A stretch of DNA of 8,968 bases from Micrococcaceae bacterium UBA3381 (GTDB lineage Bacteria > Actinomycetota > Actinomycetes > Actinomycetales > Micrococcaceae). The position numbers and the translations under genes are program-made. The DNA is taken from contig DEPX01000070.1 of assembly GCA_002358975.1 (NCBI GenBank), forward strand, positions 1 to 8,968, given 5' to 3'. The notes under the pieces were generated by a model. That model had not been told where the DNA came from and ran no database searches. It worked only from the letters and a program-made list of their open reading frames with translations. Of the stretch, positions 5,890-8,968 are shown piece after piece; within the stretch, counting starts at the first letter, position 1, and each line of letters starts with the position of its first letter.

Positions 5890-7020
5890 ATGCGCATCGC
5901 AGTCATTGGGGCAGGGATAGCCGGCTTGGTGGCAGCGTGCAGTTTGCAACAGGATGGGCATGAAGTAACTATCTACGAGCAGCGTAAGCATCCAAGCGCT
6001 GAGGGCGCCGGAATGACGCTGTTCGGCAACGCCATGGCAGCGTTGGAAGCTGTCGGTCTTAGGCACCTTATACAGGATATTTCTAGTACAGCCATGAGCA
6101 ATATGCGTACTGGTCAACGGGACCCATCCGGGCAGTGGCTGGTGACTCTACCACCTGGTGCTGTGGCAAGCCTGCACAGCGTGCACCGCATAGAGCTTCA
6201 TCGGGCTCTTACCGCCCAGCTGTTTTCTGGCACGCTGTTGACAAATAAGCGAGCCCTAGTAAGAGCGGATGGTAGCCCGAGTGTCCGGGTCGAAGATAAA
6301 ACCATCACATATGATCTGGTGATTGTGGCTGACGGGATAAACAGTACCAACCGTAGAATCCTAGGATTAGATACTGGGTTGCGTTACAGCGGTTATACCG
6401 CATGGCGTGGCGTAACTGCGAGCCCGGTTGACTTGGGTAATGCTGCCGGGGAAACTTGGGGCCGGGGACGAATTTTCGGTCTGGTACCGTTACCGAATGA
6501 TCGGCTCTATTGGTTTGCCACACTAAACACCGCGGCTCAGATGGTTTTTGACAATGAATCGCATGCGGTGTCGCAGTATTTTGGCCACTGGCATAGCCCG
6601 ATCCCTGAATGTCTGGCGGCTACCCCGCACGATCAAGTGGTTCGCCATGATGTCTACGATCTTGCTAAGCCACTATCGACGTTTACTAAAGGGCACACGG
6701 TGCTGATGGGAGATGCTGCGCATGCCATGGCCCCCAATCTGGGACAAGGGGCAGCCCAGGGCATCGAAGACGCGGCAACTCTAACGTTGCTTCTGCGGTC
6801 TGTACGACCTGGACAACTGGGGCAGATGCTGACGAAATACAACCGGGTGCGAAGTAAACGGACATCTGCGATATGGCGGCAGTCGAGATACATGGCCGCC
6901 GTTGCACAGGCAGACGGTGTCATAACCACAACGCTGCGTGATGCGGCAATGCGTCTTGCACCGGGGTGGTTGGCTGGTGCAGCTTCGGCACGAATGCAAA
7001 ACTGGTCCCATCCAGATTAA
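5890..7020 (+). CDS. FAD-dependent monooxygenase (group A flavoprotein hydroxylase)
   Basis: This 376-residue protein belongs to the PF01494-type flavoprotein monooxygenases, which use NAD(P)H and oxygen to hydroxylate or epoxidise small aromatic or isoprenoid substrates. The N-terminal Rossmann motif is VIGAGIAGLVAA (5-16), with the FAD-ribose acidic residue Glu30 at the end of the second strand. The DG motif VIVADGINSTNRR (144-156) follows, then YSGYTAWRGV (166-175) as in zeaxanthin epoxidase, urate hydroxylase and salicylate hydroxylase relatives. The second FAD motif is GDAAHAMAPNLGQGAAQGIEDA (274-295). No signal peptide or membrane anchor is present. The start is fixed by AGGAGG at 5880-5885, 4 bases before the ATG, and the gap to the upstream gene is only 22 bases. 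Substrate cannot be assigned from sequence or context. Confidence 0.9.
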   Translation: MRIAVIGAGIAGLVAACSLQQDGHEVTIYEQRKHPSAEGAGMTLFGNAMAALEAVGLRHLIQDISSTAMSNMRTGQRDPSGQWLVTLPPGAVASLHSVHRIELHRALTAQLFSGTLLTNKRALVRADGSPSVRVEDKTITYDLVIVADGINSTNRRILGLDTGLRYSGYTAWRGVTASPVDLGNAAGETWGRGRIFGLVPLPNDRLYWFATLNTAAQMVFDNESHAVSQYFGHWHSPIPECLAATPHDQVVRHDVYDLAKPLSTFTKGHTVLMGDAAHAMAPNLGQGAAQGIEDAATLTLLLRSVRPGQLGQMLTKYNRVRSKRTSAIWRQSRYMAAVAQADGVITTTLRDAAMRLAPGWLAGAASARMQNWSHPD

Positions 7021-7024
7021 ACGT

Positions 7025-7055
7025 CTTGGTCCTCGCACAGTGTGCGAGGACCAAG
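7025..7055. terminator. Perfect 14-bp inverted repeat between convergent genes, likely bidirectional terminator
   Basis: CTTGGTCCTCGCAC (7025-7038) and its exact complement (7042-7055) are separated by three bases (AGT). The hairpin lies 4 bases after the monooxygenase stop and 22 bases from the fumC stop, between convergent genes. Neither side has a T run, so it may work as a hairpin without a U-tract, as proposed for many actinobacterial terminators. Confidence 0.75.
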
Positions 7056-7077
7056 GATTCAATATCAGAAACTGACT

Positions 7078-8499
7078 TTAGTTGGGGTGGGTCATTGACA
7101 TCGGGTCGAGTGCCTCGTCCAACTGTTCTTCGGTGATCTCACCGCGTTCAACGTAGCCAAGATCGATAGTGGCTTCACGGACGGTGATTTTCTCTGCAAC
7201 AGCATGCTTGGCGATTTCAGCGGCCTGCTCATAACCAATGATCTTATTGAGCGGTGTGACAATCGATGGCGATGCGCTTGCCAAAAATGCAGCGCGTTCC
7301 ACATTGGCTTGTAATCCGTCAATCATCTTTTCGGCCATGGCACGGGATGAATTAGCTAACAGGCGGATGGACTCTAACAGGTTGGATGCCATAACTGGAA
7401 TTCCAACGTTGAGCTCAAAAGCACCGTTGGTCGTAGACAACGAGATGGTTGTATCATTGCCGATAACTTGAGCACACACCATTGACACAGCCTCAACAAT
7501 GACCGGGTTGACCTTGCCGGGCATGATCGATGAACCTGGCTGGAGATCTGGGATGCTTAGCTCACCCAGACCAGTGTTTGGTCCAGATCCCATCCAGCGA
7601 AGGTCGTTATTGATTTTCAACAAGGAGTAGGCGATATTCCGCAGCTGGCTAGAGGCCTCAACCAATCCGTCACGGTTGGCTTGGGCTTCAAAGTGGTTGC
7701 GAGCTTCAGTGATCGGCAAACCAGACTCTTTAGATAAAACTTCAATAACACGCTGCGAAAAACCAATGGGAGTATTGATTCCTGTACCTACCGCTGTACC
7801 GCCCAATGGCACTTCTGCCACACGCGGCAGAGCTGAATCAATACGTTCAACGCCATAACGGACCTGCGCTGCGTAACCGCCAAATTCCTGTCCCATCGTT
7901 ACCGGGGTGGCATCCATCAAGTGGGTACGACCGGATTTTACAACGGAAGCGAATTCCTTGGACTTGCGTTCGAGGGCTTCAGCCAGTTGGGTAAGCGCTG
8001 GCTGCAAATCGTTAACCAACGCGTTGGTCACCGCAACATGTACGGATGTCGGGAAAACATCGTTAGATGATTGCGAGGCGTTGACATGGTCATTGGGGTG
8101 CACGGTGGTTTCTGACCCAGCTGCTTGTAGCGCCTGGTTGGCTAGATTGGCAAGTACCTCATTGGTGTTCATATTTGACGAGGTCCCGGAGCCGGTCTGG
8201 AAAATGTCGATGGGGAACTGGTCGTCATGCTCACCGGCAATAACCTGGTCGGCCGCGGTTTTGATTGCGGTTGCCTGCTCGTCAGTAATAACACCCAGTT
8301 CGTTATTGGCGACGGCACACGCTTTTTTGACCAAACTCAAGGCATGGATATGGGCAGGTTCAAGTCCCTGACCAGAGATTGGAAAGTTTTCGACGGCGCG
8401 TTGGGTTTGGGCCGAGTACAAGGCCTGCTTTGGTACCCGGACTTCGCCCATAGTGTCGTGTTCGATACGGAATTGTTGATCATCAGACTTCGTTGTCAT
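7078..8499 (-). CDS. fumC: Class II fumarate hydratase
   Basis: FumC interconverts fumarate and L-malate in the TCA cycle; it is an iron-free, oxygen-stable cytoplasmic homotetramer. From the ATG at 8499 it has 473 residues, a normal class II length. Visible signatures are TGSGTSSNMNTNEV (residues 102-115), SGRTHLMDATPVT (189-201, catalytic-site His 193) and the fumarase/aspartase signature GSSIMPGKVNP (322-332), which contains the catalytic serine loop. The N-terminus FRIEHDTMGEVRVP is typical. The start at 8499 is preferred to an in-frame ATG at 8508 because AGGA at 8508-8511 lies 8 bases ahead of it, whereas for 8508 the same motif abuts the start codon. A carbonic anhydrase gene lies upstream on the same strand, 67 bases before the start, so the pair may be co-transcribed. 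Confidence 0.97.
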   Translation of the reverse strand: MTTKSDDQQFRIEHDTMGEVRVPKQALYSAQTQRAVENFPISGQGLEPAHIHALSLVKKACAVANNELGVITDEQATAIKTAADQVIAGEHDDQFPIDIFQTGSGTSSNMNTNEVLANLANQALQAAGSETTVHPNDHVNASQSSNDVFPTSVHVAVTNALVNDLQPALTQLAEALERKSKEFASVVKSGRTHLMDATPVTMGQEFGGYAAQVRYGVERIDSALPRVAEVPLGGTAVGTGINTPIGFSQRVIEVLSKESGLPITEARNHFEAQANRDGLVEASSQLRNIAYSLLKINNDLRWMGSGPNTGLGELSIPDLQPGSSIMPGKVNPVIVEAVSMVCAQVIGNDTTISLSTTNGAFELNVGIPVMASNLLESIRLLANSSRAMAEKMIDGLQANVERAAFLASASPSIVTPLNKIIGYEQAAEIAKHAVAEKITVREATIDLGYVERGEITEEQLDEALDPMSMTHPN

Positions 8500-8566
8500 A
8501 ACTCTCATCCTAATTGGGAACTACCGCGGTTCATTCTTATTTCAGCTTTGGTCAGTAGCCAGCGGG

Positions 8567-8968
8567 TCAGGCTTCTACCGGACCCAAGGTATCACCGATT
8601 TGGACCGATCCATCTGACAGTGAATAAGTTACCGCCATTACTGCGGTTTTGCCGTCAGCAACCGCTGAAGCAACAGCGTGGGAGGTATCCACTAGCCGAT
8701 GCACCATTTGGTCAGTATGTTCTTTAACAGTGCCGTTAACATCGGTTACACCTTGTGCGCGGGCCGCCATAACGGACGGCATGATGCGTTCCACTAAAGA
8801 GCGCATAAAACCTTTAGGCATTTCGGCCGTCTCCATAGCGTCGACAGCCGCAGTGACGGCACCGCAATTATCGTGGCCCAAAATAATGATCAATGGCACA
8901 TCGATTTCTTCGATTGCAAACTGTAATGAACCAAGGACAGCATCATCGATAACTTGCCCAGCGGTGCG
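8567..8968 (-). CDS. Beta-class carbonic anhydrase, 5' truncated by the window edge
   Basis: This zinc enzyme interconverts CO2 and bicarbonate. The frame is open to the right edge, giving 133 C-terminal residues out of a usual ~200. The segment starts RTAGQVIDDAVLGSLQFAIEE and continues to LIIILGHDNCGAVTAA, which carries the zinc ligands His 32 and Cys 35 of the visible part. The first zinc Cys and the Asp/Arg dyad lie outside the window. The C-terminus VMAVTYSLSDGSVQIGDTLG matches the last strands of the family. The pattern is close to M. tuberculosis Rv3588c (CanB). A GTG at 8899 lies inside the conserved core, so it is not the start. The TGA at 8567-8569 is 67 bases before the fumC start; bicarbonate supply next to a TCA gene fits central metabolism, but the link is positional. 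Confidence 0.93.
   Translation of the reverse strand, partial: RTAGQVIDDAVLGSLQFAIEEIDVPLIIILGHDNCGAVTAAVDAMETAEMPKGFMRSLVERIMPSVMAARAQGVTDVNGTVKEHTDQMVHRLVDTSHAVASAVADGKTAVMAVTYSLSDGSVQIGDTLGPVEA

Noticed and set aside
7907..8371. 154-codon open frame antisense to fumC
   Set aside because: It is opposite the highly conserved fumarase core and has no independent support.
1..8968. CRISPR arrays, tRNA/rRNA genes, transposases, toxin–antitoxin or other defence modules
   Set aside because: I found no repeat–spacer pattern, tRNA-like fold, transposase or defence motif; the window is filled by housekeeping-type genes with short spacers.

Overview
The window looks like ordinary core chromosome of a mycothiol-producing actinobacterium, probably of the Micrococcales (Micrococcaceae-like). 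The evidence is a mycothiol S-conjugate amidase (mca), a DUF4307 membrane protein and a cis-prenyltransferase of the short Rv1086 type. The order greA – DUF4307 – (divergent) mca – small membrane protein – cis-prenyltransferase resembles the Mycobacterium tuberculosis Rv1080c–Rv1086 region. Base composition appears close to balanced, which is low for the group. Genus cannot be fixed from this sequence alone. I saw no phage, insertion sequence, CRISPR array, tRNA or rRNA.

Layout, left to right. (1) The 3' part of a threonine ammonia-lyase gene (ilvA, + strand, 5' end outside the window). Its stop codon overlaps the stop codon of a convergent gene for an unrecognised soluble protein (− strand). 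(2) A hairpin-rich spacer, then greA (− strand). The spacer upstream of greA carries a terminator hairpin and promoter-like sites. Next comes the DUF4307 membrane protein gene (− strand). (3) A divergent control region, then a closely spaced + strand series: mca, a small membrane protein, a cis-prenyltransferase (uppS-like), a prepilin peptidase and an FAD-dependent monooxygenase. Gaps are about 7, 13, 36–66 and 22 bases, so one transcript is plausible, although the five products do not form one pathway. (4) A perfect 14-bp inverted repeat between the convergent monooxygenase and fumC genes. (5) fumC (− strand) preceded by a beta-carbonic anhydrase gene on the same strand, truncated by the right edge.

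How the genes work together: IlvA makes 2-oxobutyrate from threonine. GreA rescues backtracked RNA polymerase. Mca cleaves mycothiol conjugates during detoxification. The cis-prenyltransferase makes short Z-prenyl diphosphates that feed polyprenyl phosphate and cell-envelope synthesis. FumC runs the fumarate/malate step of the TCA cycle, and carbonic anhydrase supplies bicarbonate.

I do not see a convincing undescribed multi-gene system. The points most worth a second look are an Asn-to-Ile change in the signature motif of the cis-prenyltransferase, a greA leader that may undergo attenuation, the stop-codon overlap with an embedded terminator at the ilvA end, and the unrecognised gene beside it.
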